The translations under genes and the position numbers were made by a program. Positions 1-9,072 of a stretch of DNA of 64,000 nucleotides are shown piece after piece (the first letter of the stretch is position 1; each line of letters opens with the position of its first letter). Below the pieces are notes generated by a model. It was given only the letters and a program-made list of their open reading frames with translations. It had not been told where the DNA came from and made no database searches. The DNA lies in the NCBI GenBank assembly GCA_029225085.1, contig JAQXVU010000052.1, forward strand, positions 93,878 to 157,877, given 5' to 3'. The stretch comes from Eggerthellales bacterium. GTDB taxonomy: Bacteria; Actinomycetota; Coriobacteriia; Coriobacteriales; Eggerthellaceae.

Positions 1-835
1 CGTCGAGGATCTCCTGGAACTTCACGGGACGCTCGATGACATTCATGCCCAGGATGTCGCGGGCAACGACCACCAGGGAGCGACGAGTGATGGAAGGCAG
101 GATGGAATTGGTGAAGGACTGAGGAACGACCAGGTTGCCATCCTTGTCGACCAGCAGGATGTTAGCGCCGCCGGTCTCCTCGACATAGGTGCGGGTCATG
201 GAGTCGAGGTACAGGTTCTCAGCGTAGCCAGCAGCGTGAGCCTTCTCGCCGGGATACAGGCTCATGGCGTAGTTCAGACCAGCCTTGATGTTGCCGGTGC
301 CGTGGGGAGCTGCGCGATCGTAGTCAGCTACGGTGATGGTCACTGCGGTGTCGCCGCCCTTAAAGTAAGGGCCAACAGGGGTAACAAGGATGCGGAACTG
401 ATACTCGTCAGCGGGCTTTACACCGATGACGTCGCCAGTTGCGAACATGTAGGGGCGAACGTAGAGGGTTGCACCGGAACCGAAAGGAGGAACCCAAGCG
501 GCGTTTGCGGTGACAACTTCCTTTACGGCCTCGACGAACTTGTCCTGAGGGAACTCAGGCATGCAAAGGCGAGCAGCGGAATCAGCCATGCGCTGTGCGT
601 TCAGATCAGGACGGAAGCAGACAATGTCGCCGGACTCGGTGGTGTATGCCTTCAGACCCTCGAAGATGGTCTGAGCATAGTGCAGAACACCAGCGCACTC
701 GCTCATCTGCAGGGAATGATCGGTGGTCAGACCGCCTTCCTCCCATGCACCGTTCTTGTAGTTGCAGACATAGCTGTAGTCGGTCTTCATGTAGGAGAAG
801 GGCAGACTTCCCCAATCGAGATCCTTCTTTTCCAC
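1..835 (-). CDS. ilvE: Branched-chain amino acid aminotransferase, 3' end cut by window
   Basis: Transfers the amino group between glutamate and the 2-oxo acids of Ile, Leu and Val (PLP-dependent, fold type IV). The first 278 codons are visible; the C-terminus lies left of the window. The N-terminus (EKKDLDWGSLPFSYMKTDY) and the motif FEGLKAY are typical of the family. The PLP lysine is K184 in GTGNIKAGLNY. GTG at 835 is preferred as start because GAGGAG lies 9 nt upstream; an in-frame ATG at 844 touches that site and is too close to it. It is monocistronic at its 5' end and divergent from the AEC transporter gene. It supplies the last step of the pathway encoded by the ilvD-leuA operon 10 kb away. 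Confidence 0.93.
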   Translation of the reverse strand, partial: MEKKDLDWGSLPFSYMKTDYSYVCNYKNGAWEEGGLTTDHSLQMSECAGVLHYAQTIFEGLKAYTTESGDIVCFRPDLNAQRMADSAARLCMPEFPQDKFVEAVKEVVTANAAWVPPFGSGATLYVRPYMFATGDVIGVKPADEYQFRILVTPVGPYFKGGDTAVTITVADYDRAAPHGTGNIKAGLNYAMSLYPGEKAHAAGYAENLYLDSMTRTYVEETGGANILLVDKDGNLVVPQSFTNSILPSITRRSLVVVARDILGMNVIERPVKFQEILD

Positions 836-1093
836 AAGTATCATCTCCTCTAGTGTGCTACATCGTTTCATTGTTCTATTCATACAACAAACGGGGGCCT
901 TGTGGCCGAATTTTTTTCGCAATGGTTGCACATACAGTGTTTTCAGCATACCACCGCCAAATGTCTTCCAAATTGCCCAGGGAAACCTTCAACAAAGATG
1001 AAACAAGAAGCTGCAAGGCAGGTCGTAAGCTACCCTCTGGGCGAAAGAGGAGTAGACTGAACGAGCAATACATCACCTAGCAGAAGAAGACCC

Positions 1094-2032
1094 GTGAACA
1101 GCTTCATCATATGCATCAACGCCGTGCTGCCCATGTTCTTGCTCATGGCCCTCGGCTATCTCGCGCAGCGCTGCCACCTCATCACCAAGGCCACGGTCCT
1201 GAAGATGAACAAGGTGGTCTTCGCCGTGTTCCTGCCCATCATGATCTTCAACAACCTCTACGTCTCGGACTTCGCCAGCTCCGTGCGCCCCGGCCTCATG
1301 GCCTACACCGCCGCAGCCATCCTGGTGGTCTACGCCGTGAGCACCCTGCTGGTAAGCGTCTTCGTCTCAGAGCGGAGCAAGCAGGGTGTCATGGTACAGG
1401 GACTGTTCAGATCTAACTACATGATGATCGGCCTGGCCCTGGCGGCGAACTTCCTCGATGCTTCGGGTATGGGTTGCGTCAGCGTCCTCATGGTGGTGGT
1501 GATCCCCATCTACAACATCCTGGCGGTCATCACCCTGGCCTCCCACAACGGCGAGAAGATCTCCTGGGGACGCACCCTGCTGGACATCGTGAAGAACCCC
1601 CTCATCATCGGCACGGTGCTGGGCATGGTCTTCGTGGGACTGGGCATTAAGCTCCCCACACCCCTCGAGTCGGTCATCAGTCAAATCGGTCAGGCCGCAA
1701 CCCCTCTGGTGCTGTTCCTCTTGGGAGCCTTCTTCCGCTTCTCGAGCCTTCCCAGCTACGCCCGAGATCTGTTCTGGGTATGCTTGGGACGCCTGGTTGT
1801 CGTTCCGGGCCTGGCTCTTGCAGGCGGCATCGCCTTGGGCTTCGGCAATGTGGAACTGGTCACCCTGGTAGCCATCTTCGGCTCCGCTACCGCCACCGCC
1901 TCCTTCCCCATGGCTCAGCAAATGGGCGGAGACGCAGAGCTCGCTGGAAACATCGTGGTGGCAACCAGTGCCCTGTGTTCCTTCACCTTGTTCGGCTGGT
2001 GCTTCATGCTCATGAGCATGGGGCTCATCTAG
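1094..2032 (+). CDS. AEC family (auxin efflux carrier-like) membrane transporter
   Basis: 312 residues with about ten hydrophobic segments arranged as two five-helix halves, the usual size and plan of AEC/BART-type permeases. Family members move organic acids or amino-acid-like solutes; the substrate cannot be read from the sequence. The start is GTG at 1094 behind AGAAGAAG. It lies divergent from ilvE and just upstream of the thioesterase gene on the same strand (about 127 nt apart), so co-transcription is possible but not shown. A second AEC gene sits at 25798-26748. Confidence 0.85.
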   Translation: MNSFIICINAVLPMFLLMALGYLAQRCHLITKATVLKMNKVVFAVFLPIMIFNNLYVSDFASSVRPGLMAYTAAAILVVYAVSTLLVSVFVSERSKQGVMVQGLFRSNYMMIGLALAANFLDASGMGCVSVLMVVVIPIYNILAVITLASHNGEKISWGRTLLDIVKNPLIIGTVLGMVFVGLGIKLPTPLESVISQIGQAATPLVLFLLGAFFRFSSLPSYARDLFWVCLGRLVVVPGLALAGGIALGFGNVELVTLVAIFGSATATASFPMAQQMGGDAELAGNIVVATSALCSFTLFGWCFMLMSMGLI

Positions 2033-2159
2033 CGGCCCACGCAGCAGTCGCCTATATGGCAACCAACCGCATATGAAAGCCGTCCCACGCAGAAAGCGTA
2101 CCCCCGCCACCCAATGCGGCAGCAACCGCGCATGCTTAAACGATTTCAAAGGAGCAACC

Positions 2160-2648
2160 ATGCGAACCATCAACCCTGAGCACCTCGAGGCCGTGAAGCG
2201 TCTTTTGGCCGAAACCCCCTACTACTCCCTTTTAGACATGAAGGTAGAGGAGATGGGTCCCGGCACCTGCACAATCTCGGTGAACATCTCCGACAAGCAC
2301 AAGAATTCCTACGGCGGGTTCTGCGGCGGCGCCTACGCCTCCCTCCTAGACATGGGCGCCTACTACGCCCTGTACTGCCTCCTCGACGAAGACCAGGGCT
2401 ACACCACCCTCGACATGAGCACCCACTTCCTGAAGGCGGTCTCCGAGGGCACGGTGTACTGCAAGGGCACGGTGCTGCGTCAGGGAAAGACCATCTGCCT
2501 CTGCGAGTCCCGAGTCTATGACGCCGAGGAGCACCTGCTGGCAGAATGCACCGCCAAGATGTTCGTCTCCCCCACCGTGCAGCCTATGAGCGCCTCGGTG
2601 AGCTTCCTAGAGCCCGGTACGGTGCTCCCTCCCAAGTTCCTAGACTAA
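2160..2648 (+). CDS. PaaI-like hotdog-fold thioesterase
   Basis: 162 residues. The pattern N-S-YGGFCGGAYASLLDMGAYYA (about residues 40-61) matches the hotdog helix of PaaI/YbgC acyl-CoA thioesterases, where the H/N-x-x-G segment binds the CoA thioester. Family members hydrolyse acyl-CoA; the natural substrate is unknown. The ATG at 2160 is chosen because AAAGGAGC lies 5-6 nt upstream; a longer in-frame reading from 2073 has no ribosome site. It converges with degV, the stops being only 36 bp apart. Confidence 0.82.
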   Translation: MRTINPEHLEAVKRLLAETPYYSLLDMKVEEMGPGTCTISVNISDKHKNSYGGFCGGAYASLLDMGAYYALYCLLDEDQGYTTLDMSTHFLKAVSEGTVYCKGTVLRQGKTICLCESRVYDAEEHLLAECTAKMFVSPTVQPMSASVSFLEPGTVLPPKFLD

Positions 2649-2684
2649 GCGCTCTGCGAATAGACGCCGTCCGTCCGCAAAGCA

Positions 2685-3548
2685 CTATCCGCGGGCGAAG
2701 AACGCGATGATCAGGGAGCCAGGGCCGGCGTGGGTGCCAATAGTGGTGCCCATCGAAGAAACAGGAACCTCCCCCTCGTAGCCCTCGAACACCTGTGGGC
2801 ACGCAGCCAGGAAGGCCTGCACCTGGCCGTCGGTAAGGCCACCATAGGACAAGCCGAAGGGCAAAGAGTAATCGATGCCACCAGCTTCTTCCACATATTT
2901 GGCCAGCGCCTTGTAACCGCCCTTCATGCCGCGGGCGGTGCCATGCATGCCCAGAACACCCTCGCTGATGTTAATGAGGGGCTTCACGGACAGCAGACCG
3001 CCAATAGCCGCCACCGCAGGAGAAATGCGACCACCCTTCTTCAGGTTCTCCATGGTGTCGAGGAGGGCCAAGAACTTCATCTCGCGACGCTTCACCTGCA
3101 GCACGTCATAGATCTCCTTGGCGCTCTTGCCCTCATCGCGCATAGAGATGGCAAGGCGAATCAGCAGCTCCTCGCCAACCGACACGGACTCGGAATCTAC
3201 CAGGAACACGCGGCTGCGCTCCTCATCGCTGAGCTGGTCGGCGGCAATCTGAGAGCTCTGGAAGGTACCCGACAGCGCGGAGGCGATAGAGATGGAAACC
3301 ACCTCATCGCCACGGTCGAGAGCCTCGCGGAAGGCCTGCTCGAAGGCTACGGGAGTCACCTGGCCGGTCTTGGGGATCTCACCGGTCTCGGCAAGCTTCT
3401 GGAAGAACTCTCGATGACCGAGAGTGATGCCGTCTACATACTCGGCATCGGAAAACAGGACCTTCAGGGGCAAGAAGGTCAGACCCAGCTGGTCAGCCCT
3501 CTCCTTGGTGATATCACAAGACGAATCGACAACGATCTGCACAGCCAC
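2685..3548 (-). CDS. DegV family fatty-acid-binding protein
   Basis: 287 residues beginning VQIVVDSSCDIT, the hallmark N-terminus of DegV/FakB proteins, followed by SALSGTFQSSQ and GTARGMKGG, which line the fatty-acid pocket in known structures. In Firmicutes FakB hands bound fatty acids to the kinase FakA; no fakA is seen in this window, so the role here is uncertain. GTG start at 3548 behind AAAGGAG. A perfect 10-bp inverted repeat (3581-3615) sits about 35 bp upstream of the start, which suggests control by a repressor. Confidence 0.9.
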   Translation of the reverse strand: MAVQIVVDSSCDITKERADQLGLTFLPLKVLFSDAEYVDGITLGHREFFQKLAETGEIPKTGQVTPVAFEQAFREALDRGDEVVSISIASALSGTFQSSQIAADQLSDEERSRVFLVDSESVSVGEELLIRLAISMRDEGKSAKEIYDVLQVKRREMKFLALLDTMENLKKGGRISPAVAAIGGLLSVKPLINISEGVLGMHGTARGMKGGYKALAKYVEEAGGIDYSLPFGLSYGGLTDGQVQAFLAACPQVFEGYEGEVPVSSMGTTIGTHAGPGSLIIAFFARG

Positions 3549-3580
3549 GACGGCGCTCCTTTATCTAGACAGCGTTTGAA

Positions 3581-3615
3581 TTTACGTTACGAAATAGAAT
3601 ACTCTGTAACGTAAA
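3581..3615. promoter_or_regulatory. Perfect 10-bp inverted repeat upstream of degV
   Basis: TTTACGTTAC (3581-3590) and GTAACGTAAA (3606-3615) are exact reverse complements separated by 15 bp of AT-rich sequence. The minus strand between the arms contains TATTCT, a possible -10 box. The geometry fits an operator for a dimeric regulator acting on degV. The binding protein is unknown. Confidence 0.55.
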
Positions 3616-3724
3616 TACGCATACAAAAGGTCGCAGTATTTCCACAACCGGAAACAGAACCGAAGACGAGCAAAAAAAAGAAGTAATGGCGCCAAGCCGA
3701 AGCGGGGATCCGCTTTTGGGCATG

Positions 3725-3750
3725 AAAAAAGCTGCCCGAAGGCAGCTTTT
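3725..3750 (-). terminator. Rho-independent terminator after tRNA-Asp
   Basis: GCTGCC/GGCAGC stem with AAA/TTT flanks and a CGAA tetraloop. On the minus strand it ends in a run of six T. It lies just downstream of tRNA-Asp. Confidence 0.85.
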
Positions 3751-3761
3751 CAAATTCAAAC

Positions 3762-3838
<77 letters not shown>

Positions 3839-3944
3839 GTTTGCAGCAACGAGAATATTACAGGACATGCCTGGTAGACGCAACAACTTTTTTTAAAAAG
3901 TTTTGCACCCGCCAACGCTTCCGCCAAATCGCGACGGCTCTCCC

Positions 3945-5078
3945 CTATCGAAGCTTACCCAGGGCAGCACCCATAAGGGTCTCTACCGCCTTGCCGGAAG
4001 CCTTGGCAACCTTGTCGCCATCGAGGCCGTTATCGACGAACACCTGCACGATGCCCTTGGCGATGGGCAGAGCGCGGGTAGCGAAGGCCTCGGCAGCAGA
4101 GAGCACGTTGTCCTTCACCTCGTTCAGGTCAGAAGGCAGAGGGAGCTGGCGCTTGCCGGAGGCGATCTCCTTCGTCAGGGTGACGCCCTTGTCGAGCAGG
4201 GCCTTCACATCGCCGTTGCCCTCAAAGTACTCGATGAAGGTGTAGCCCAAGGCCAACGTACCGCCATAGCCAATGCCAGCCTTGGTAAGGGATCCCAGAG
4301 CGGGAATGAGAGCCACCAGCTGACGGGCAATGCCGCGGAACATGAAGCCGCTGCCAGCTACCGCGATGAGCTCCTTCGCCCGAGACTTGTCGATCTGCTG
4401 GCCATAGGCTGCGGCGATCTGCAGCACCATCTTCGCCTCGTTCAGGGTCATAAGGGGCATATCGGCACCAGGGATGAAGGCGACCAGGCCGATGCCGCCA
4501 TTCTGCATGGCAGTAGCCTTCACCGACTCCGTTGCCAGGGCCTTGCGGAAGAAGGGGAAAGCGTTGGCAAAGGCCAAGCGCTTGTCAGGGTACACATAGG
4601 ACAGCCACTGCCCCATGGCGTAGGCCAGAGAGCTCTGCTCGGCCTCGCCGAAGGGCTGGGGCTCATCGGTGGCGGAAACCTTATCAGGGGACACGGCGCT
4701 CACCAGATCCGCCTCGTCGATGGCAAGATCGGACATGCCGGCGATCTTCTGCAGCAGATTCGGGCACAGGGTCACCACCATAGTAGGGAACCCGTCGTCG
4801 AGAAGCTGATGGTACAGGGAAGCGGAGAAGGAGGTGGGGCCAGCCACCACGATGCACAAATCCGCCTTCTTGTCAGGCGCGGGAAGCTTCGAAGAGAAGG
4901 TGTCGACGAAAACCTTGGCACCTTCCTCCTCGGAGGAGAAAACGTTGCACACCATCTCGCGAAGGGCGACATCAGCCGCTTCTTCCATGAAGATATGCAT
5001 GCGGAAGGAAGCCTTGCGGGACTTCTCCGTCTCCTCGATAGCGGAAAGAACTGATGAAACGTCTACGGGGATCTTCAT
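3945..5078 (-). CDS. DUF697-like protein of unknown function
   Basis: 377 residues. The C-terminal half (about 210-300) resembles DUF697, the domain found in YcjF-type and GTPase-linked proteins: a helical segment LNEAKMVLQIAAAYG followed by a hydrophobic, glycine-rich hairpin (SGFMFRGIARQLVALIPALG) that may enter the membrane. The N-terminal half is alpha/beta-like (DLCIVVAGPTSF, MVVTLCP), reminiscent of a GTPase or Rossmann fold, but no Walker A or G1 motif is visible, so nucleotide binding is not supported. ATG at 5078 behind AAAAGGAGC. It follows rodA by 33 bp on the same strand and may be the last gene of the elongation operon. Confidence 0.6.
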   Translation of the reverse strand: MKIPVDVSSVLSAIEETEKSRKASFRMHIFMEEAADVALREMVCNVFSSEEEGAKVFVDTFSSKLPAPDKKADLCIVVAGPTSFSASLYHQLLDDGFPTMVVTLCPNLLQKIAGMSDLAIDEADLVSAVSPDKVSATDEPQPFGEAEQSSLAYAMGQWLSYVYPDKRLAFANAFPFFRKALATESVKATAMQNGGIGLVAFIPGADMPLMTLNEAKMVLQIAAAYGQQIDKSRAKELIAVAGSGFMFRGIARQLVALIPALGSLTKAGIGYGGTLALGYTFIEYFEGNGDVKALLDKGVTLTKEIASGKRQLPLPSDLNEVKDNVLSAAEAFATRALPIAKGIVQVFVDNGLDGDKVAKASGKAVETLMGAALGKLR

Positions 5079-5111
5079 GGGATAGCTCCTTTTCAGAAAG
5101 CCAAATACAGG

Positions 5112-6299
5112 CTAGTGACGTCCATTATGCGCCCAAACCGAGAGAATCAGGCCCAGACAGACGAAGTTCACCAACATCATAGAGGTTCCGTAGCTCACAA
5201 AGGGCAAAGGAATACCCGTGATGGGCATAAGGCCGCAATCCATGCCGATGTTCTCGAGGACTTGGAAGATCCACATGCCGCAGATGCAAACCACTACCAC
5301 GGTGCCGAAGAGGTCGTTGCTGTTCTTGGCGATAGAGAAGCCGTTGAACACTAGAGAGGTATAGAGGCCCAGCAGCACCAAAGCGCCTACGAAGCCGAAC
5401 TGCTCGGCAAGCACGCAGAACACGAAGTCCGTGGCGGATTCAGGCAAGTAGCCCAGAGTAGACTGGGTGGCGTTCAGGAAGCCCTTGCCGAAGAGGCCGC
5501 CGGAGCCAATGGCGATCTTAGCTTGCTGCAGATTGTAGCCATCGCCTGCCAGATCGTAGCTGGGGTCGAGAAACACCAGAAGACGGCTGCGCTGATACTC
5601 CTTCAGCAGCACATCGCTGCCCGTCATCTCATCGAGAATGGGGTCGAGAGTGAACAAGGCTATGATGCCGCCGGCAATGACCGCTAGGGTTATGAGTATG
5701 TACTTGGCCCGAGCGCCACCGATGATGAGGGCCACGCCGCCAATGAACAGGTAGACCAAGCCCGTGCCCAAGTCGGGCTGGGTGAGAATGCACACGAAGG
5801 GAACGGCCATGATGAGCAGGGCCTTCAGGTACTCGTCCGCCCTGTTCAGATTTCCGCCATAGCGGGATACCACGCAAGCCGCCAAGAGGATGACGGAAAC
5901 CTTGGCGAACTCACCGGGCTGGAAGCTTAAGGGGCCCAGCTTGAACCAGGAGCGCGCACCGTTCACTTCCAGACCCACCACCGGCAAAGCCGGCAAGAAG
6001 ATGAGCACCACGTTCACGATGAGGAAGAACATGACGTAATCGGACATCTGGTGGTAGTCGATCTTCCAGAAGATGAGCATGAGGAAGATGCCCAGAACAA
6101 CGCCCATGGCCTGTTTGGGGAAACTGTAGTTCGCGTTTCCGTAGGTCGCGGAGAACGACACGATGAGGCCGTAAACAACAAGGACCACGGCGGTGATCAG
6201 GAAAGGAAGGTGCACCTTCAGGCCCGCCTTAGGGGACACCGTACGGGTGCTTTTAGCCCCGGGGGTGCGCAATGAGGATATGGTCTGCATCTCCGCCAT
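5112..6299 (-). CDS. rodA: RodA SEDS peptidoglycan glycosyltransferase
   Basis: 395 residues with about ten membrane helices. Polymerises lipid II during cell elongation, in partnership with PBP2. The C-terminal block ITGIPLPFVSYGTS and the central segments typical of FtsW/RodA proteins are present. Position in an mreBCD-mrdA-rodA order identifies it as RodA rather than FtsW. The ATG at 6299 (MAEMQTISS) is chosen because AGGTGATC lies just upstream; a reading from 6344 adds 15 residues without a ribosome site. The N-terminus carries a basic cytoplasmic stretch before helix 1. Confidence 0.93.
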   Translation of the reverse strand: MAEMQTISSLRTPGAKSTRTVSPKAGLKVHLPFLITAVVLVVYGLIVSFSATYGNANYSFPKQAMGVVLGIFLMLIFWKIDYHQMSDYVMFFLIVNVVLIFLPALPVVGLEVNGARSWFKLGPLSFQPGEFAKVSVILLAACVVSRYGGNLNRADEYLKALLIMAVPFVCILTQPDLGTGLVYLFIGGVALIIGGARAKYILITLAVIAGGIIALFTLDPILDEMTGSDVLLKEYQRSRLLVFLDPSYDLAGDGYNLQQAKIAIGSGGLFGKGFLNATQSTLGYLPESATDFVFCVLAEQFGFVGALVLLGLYTSLVFNGFSIAKNSNDLFGTVVVVCICGMWIFQVLENIGMDCGLMPITGIPLPFVSYGTSMMLVNFVCLGLILSVWAHNGRH

Positions 6300-6418
6300 G
6301 TGATCACCTGCCTTTCTTCTGCCGTCTTTCCGTCTGCGGAGCATTGCTCCGCGCTGTCGTCTTTTTATCCGTCGAGCCGCTTTGCCCTATCTGTCAGTGC
6401 CGCTTGCCACAACCATCG

Positions 6419-8524
6419 TTAGTCCTGACGGGCGGTAGAGGTCTTTCCGCCCTTGCCCTTCTCGTACTTCGACGAGACGAAGGACACGTTTCTCTTCAGC
6501 TTGCCGTTGCCGGACTTGATGCACGCGTTCATGACCTTGGCAGCCACGGGCGCCGCGGAGCTCGAGCCGCCTACGCCTTCCTCGATAATGCAGGCCACCA
6601 CGTACTTGGGGTCGTCATAGGGGGCATAGCACGCGAACCAACCATGGTCCGCCTTGTCAGTGAACTCGGCAGTACCGGTCTTGCCCGCCGCATCTACCGA
6701 GGGGAAGAGCTTCGCTATCTCGGCGTTGTCGGTCACCACGCCGCGCAAGGCCTCTCGCACAGTCTTCAGATGATCCTCGCTCACTTGCAGATCCTGCCAG
6801 GAGCTCTCAGCGGAAACCACCATCTCCTTATTGGAGTTGCGAACCTCCTTCAGAAGACGAGGCTTCATGAGCTTTCCGGTGGCAATGCCGCCATAGGCCA
6901 CCGCCACCTGCATAGGCGTCACCAGCACATAGCCCTGGCCAATGGACATGTTGGACATATCGCCAGGCTGCCACGCCGCCTCTTCAGGGGCATCGGCGTA
7001 ATACTCGGCCTTCCAAGAGGGAGTGGGGATACGGCCAACCGCTTCCCCGGAAATATCGATGCCCGTCTCGGACTCGAAACCAAACTGCTTCACGTAGTCC
7101 TGAATGGCGGTTTCAGAGACCTTGTTGGAATTGTAGAACTCCTTAGCCACCTCGTAGAAGGCGGTGTCGCAGGAGTTCACGATGGCCCCATAGAAGTCGA
7201 GGGTGCCATGGCCTGCTTCCAACCAGCATTTCTGGGGATACTCCTCGCCGAAGCCTGTCCAGGTGCCCGTGCACTTCCAACTGCTTCCCTTGGTGATGAA
7301 GCCGTTGTCGAGGCCGGCCATGCCCACGAAGGGCTTAAAGGTGGAAGCCGGCGGATAGGTTCCCGCCAGCGCGCGATTCATGAGGGGATAGTAGCTGTCG
7401 TCGGTGTTGAAGGAATCCCACACATCCTGGGAGATGCCGCCCACGAAGGTGCCAGGCAGATAGGTGGGATAGTTTGCCAAGGCCAAGATCTCACCGGTGG
7501 TGCAATCCATGGCAACCACGCTGCCAGCTGCGCCAACTGAGGCGATCTGGTCATGCAGGGCCTCATCGGCTACACACTGCACCGTGGCATCAATGGTCAG
7601 ATACAGGTCGGAACCGCGGGATGGGTCGGTCTCGCTGACCACGTCCTTCACGTTGCCCGCGGAGTCTACCACCAGCGTGCGCACACCGTGATCGCCTGCA
7701 AGGAGGTCATCGTAGGCGAGCTCGACACCGCTCTGACCCACGATGTCGCCAGACTGCACGGTTCGTCCCTCGTATTCCCTGTTCAGCTGATCGTCGGTGA
7801 TGGTTCCCACATAGCCAATCGCATGAGCTGCCAAAGCACCGTAGGGATAATTGCGCTGAGTGCGGGAATCGACGCTGACGCCGGGGAAAGCATCAGAATG
7901 CTCCACGATGAAGGAGACGTTGCGCAGAGAGGCCTCGGTCTCGATGGCGCGCTGGCTCTGAGCGCCGCCAGAGGAGTCCTCGATGCGCTGCACCAAGATG
8001 TTGAAGGGGATGCCCAGAAGGGCCGAGAGACGAGCCACGGTGTCATGGTCGTCGGCAACGCTGGGGTCGGCCAGAACCGTCAGCGACGTCCTGTTGTTCA
8101 CCATGGCGAAGCCGTTGCGGTCATAGATGATGCCACGCGGCGCAGGGGTGTAGACCGTGGTGTACAGGTTGTTCTGCGCGTCGCTGCGATAGGAGCTGCC
8201 CTCGAGAATCTGCAGGCTCCAGAGCTTCACTGCCAAGGTGCCGAAAACGCCGCCCGCCAGAAGGGACATGGCCAGAAACCTGCTCTTCAGGCCATCGGAC
8301 ATGCGTCCCGACGAACCGCGGGGAGACGAGGTGGTGGGAGCGTCCTTCGACAGCATGCCGCTGCCCTTGCTTGCGCTGACCACCGTGTTGATAGATCGAA
8401 CGCTGGCATGGGCGGCCAACGTAGGGCCCTCCCCTTTCCTTCCAGCGCGAATGCGGAAGAACACCACCAAGGCAATGGCAATAAGAGCCAGGGTGGCTAT
8501 GACGGCGATAATGGCTTCAAGCAT
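6419..8524 (-). CDS. mrdA: Penicillin-binding protein 2 (elongasome transpeptidase)
   Basis: 701 residues; class B PBP that cross-links peptidoglycan in the elongasome. The catalytic motifs are S394-TFK, S451-CD (the SxN position, which is SxD in PBP2 proteins) and K615-TG. The dimerisation domain follows a membrane helix at about 80-105. Unusually there is a second hydrophobic helix at residues 3-25 followed by a polar linker of about 55 residues, so the protein is longer than E. coli PBP2 (633) and may span the membrane twice. ATG at 8524 behind TAGGTGG, 11 bp after the mreD stop; a 119-bp gap separates it from rodA. Confidence 0.94.
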   Translation of the reverse strand: MLEAIIAVIATLALIAIALVVFFRIRAGRKGEGPTLAAHASVRSINTVVSASKGSGMLSKDAPTTSSPRGSSGRMSDGLKSRFLAMSLLAGGVFGTLAVKLWSLQILEGSSYRSDAQNNLYTTVYTPAPRGIIYDRNGFAMVNNRTSLTVLADPSVADDHDTVARLSALLGIPFNILVQRIEDSSGGAQSQRAIETEASLRNVSFIVEHSDAFPGVSVDSRTQRNYPYGALAAHAIGYVGTITDDQLNREYEGRTVQSGDIVGQSGVELAYDDLLAGDHGVRTLVVDSAGNVKDVVSETDPSRGSDLYLTIDATVQCVADEALHDQIASVGAAGSVVAMDCTTGEILALANYPTYLPGTFVGGISQDVWDSFNTDDSYYPLMNRALAGTYPPASTFKPFVGMAGLDNGFITKGSSWKCTGTWTGFGEEYPQKCWLEAGHGTLDFYGAIVNSCDTAFYEVAKEFYNSNKVSETAIQDYVKQFGFESETGIDISGEAVGRIPTPSWKAEYYADAPEEAAWQPGDMSNMSIGQGYVLVTPMQVAVAYGGIATGKLMKPRLLKEVRNSNKEMVVSAESSWQDLQVSEDHLKTVREALRGVVTDNAEIAKLFPSVDAAGKTGTAEFTDKADHGWFACYAPYDDPKYVVACIIEEGVGGSSSAAPVAAKVMNACIKSGNGKLKRNVSFVSSKYEKGKGGKTSTARQD

Positions 8525-8535
8525 CGGCGAGCCAC

Positions 8536-9060
8536 CTAGAACCGCAGGTTGGGCATGGTGGAAATGGTGGGGCCGCTATGATGGGCGCCCAAAATCTTGT
8601 TGCCCACCACGAACCAGATGATCGACAAAAGGGCATCGTACACAGCGCAGGGAAGCGTGTAGAAGACGAGGCCCGCAGGAAGCTGCAGGAGTCCGGCACC
8701 GGAAAGGAAGAAGGAGTACGCCAACAGAACCAGCAGGGAGAAACCTGCCAAGATAGCGAAGGCGGAAACCGGATTGTCGCTGCCGATGGCCTCGGCGACA
8801 AAGCGCATGAAGAACGAGGAAAGAAGGAGGCACAGGGCCATGGTGCCCACGACGCCCGAGCCCATGAGGTCGGACAGCATTCCCATGACGAAGGCGAGGA
8901 CGTAATGGTTCTGCAGCGGCCTGATGAGGCACACCACGAGCACGAAGCTCACCAGGAAGTCCGGCATGACGCCCATGATCTGAATGTTAGGGGCGATGAT
9001 CAGCTGCAAGGCAACCGCCACAAGGGCCATGATGCCAATGAGCTTGGAGTCTTGTTCCAC
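8536..9060 (-). CDS. mreD: Rod shape-determining protein MreD
   Basis: 174 residues, almost entirely hydrophobic with about five membrane helices, as in MreD. GTG start at 9060 behind AAGGAGG. It lies between mreC and mrdA with gaps of 12 and 11 bp. MreD anchors MreC and the RodA-PBP2 complex in the membrane. Identification rests on size, topology and gene order more than on sequence motifs. Confidence 0.88.
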   Translation of the reverse strand: MEQDSKLIGIMALVAVALQLIIAPNIQIMGVMPDFLVSFVLVVCLIRPLQNHYVLAFVMGMLSDLMGSGVVGTMALCLLLSSFFMRFVAEAIGSDNPVSAFAILAGFSLLVLLAYSFFLSGAGLLQLPAGLVFYTLPCAVYDALLSIIWFVVGNKILGAHHSGPTISTMPNLRF

Positions 9061-9072
9061 GATATCGCCTCC

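Noticed and set aside
883..918. GGCC-TTGT-GGCC followed by seven T as a terminator
   Set aside because: Only a 4-bp stem, and no plus-strand gene ends before it; the region is the upstream area of ilvE.
595..1080. Plus-strand 161-codon frame overlapping the ilvE start
   Set aside because: Mostly antisense to ilvE and its promoter region, with Arg/Ser-rich shadow composition.
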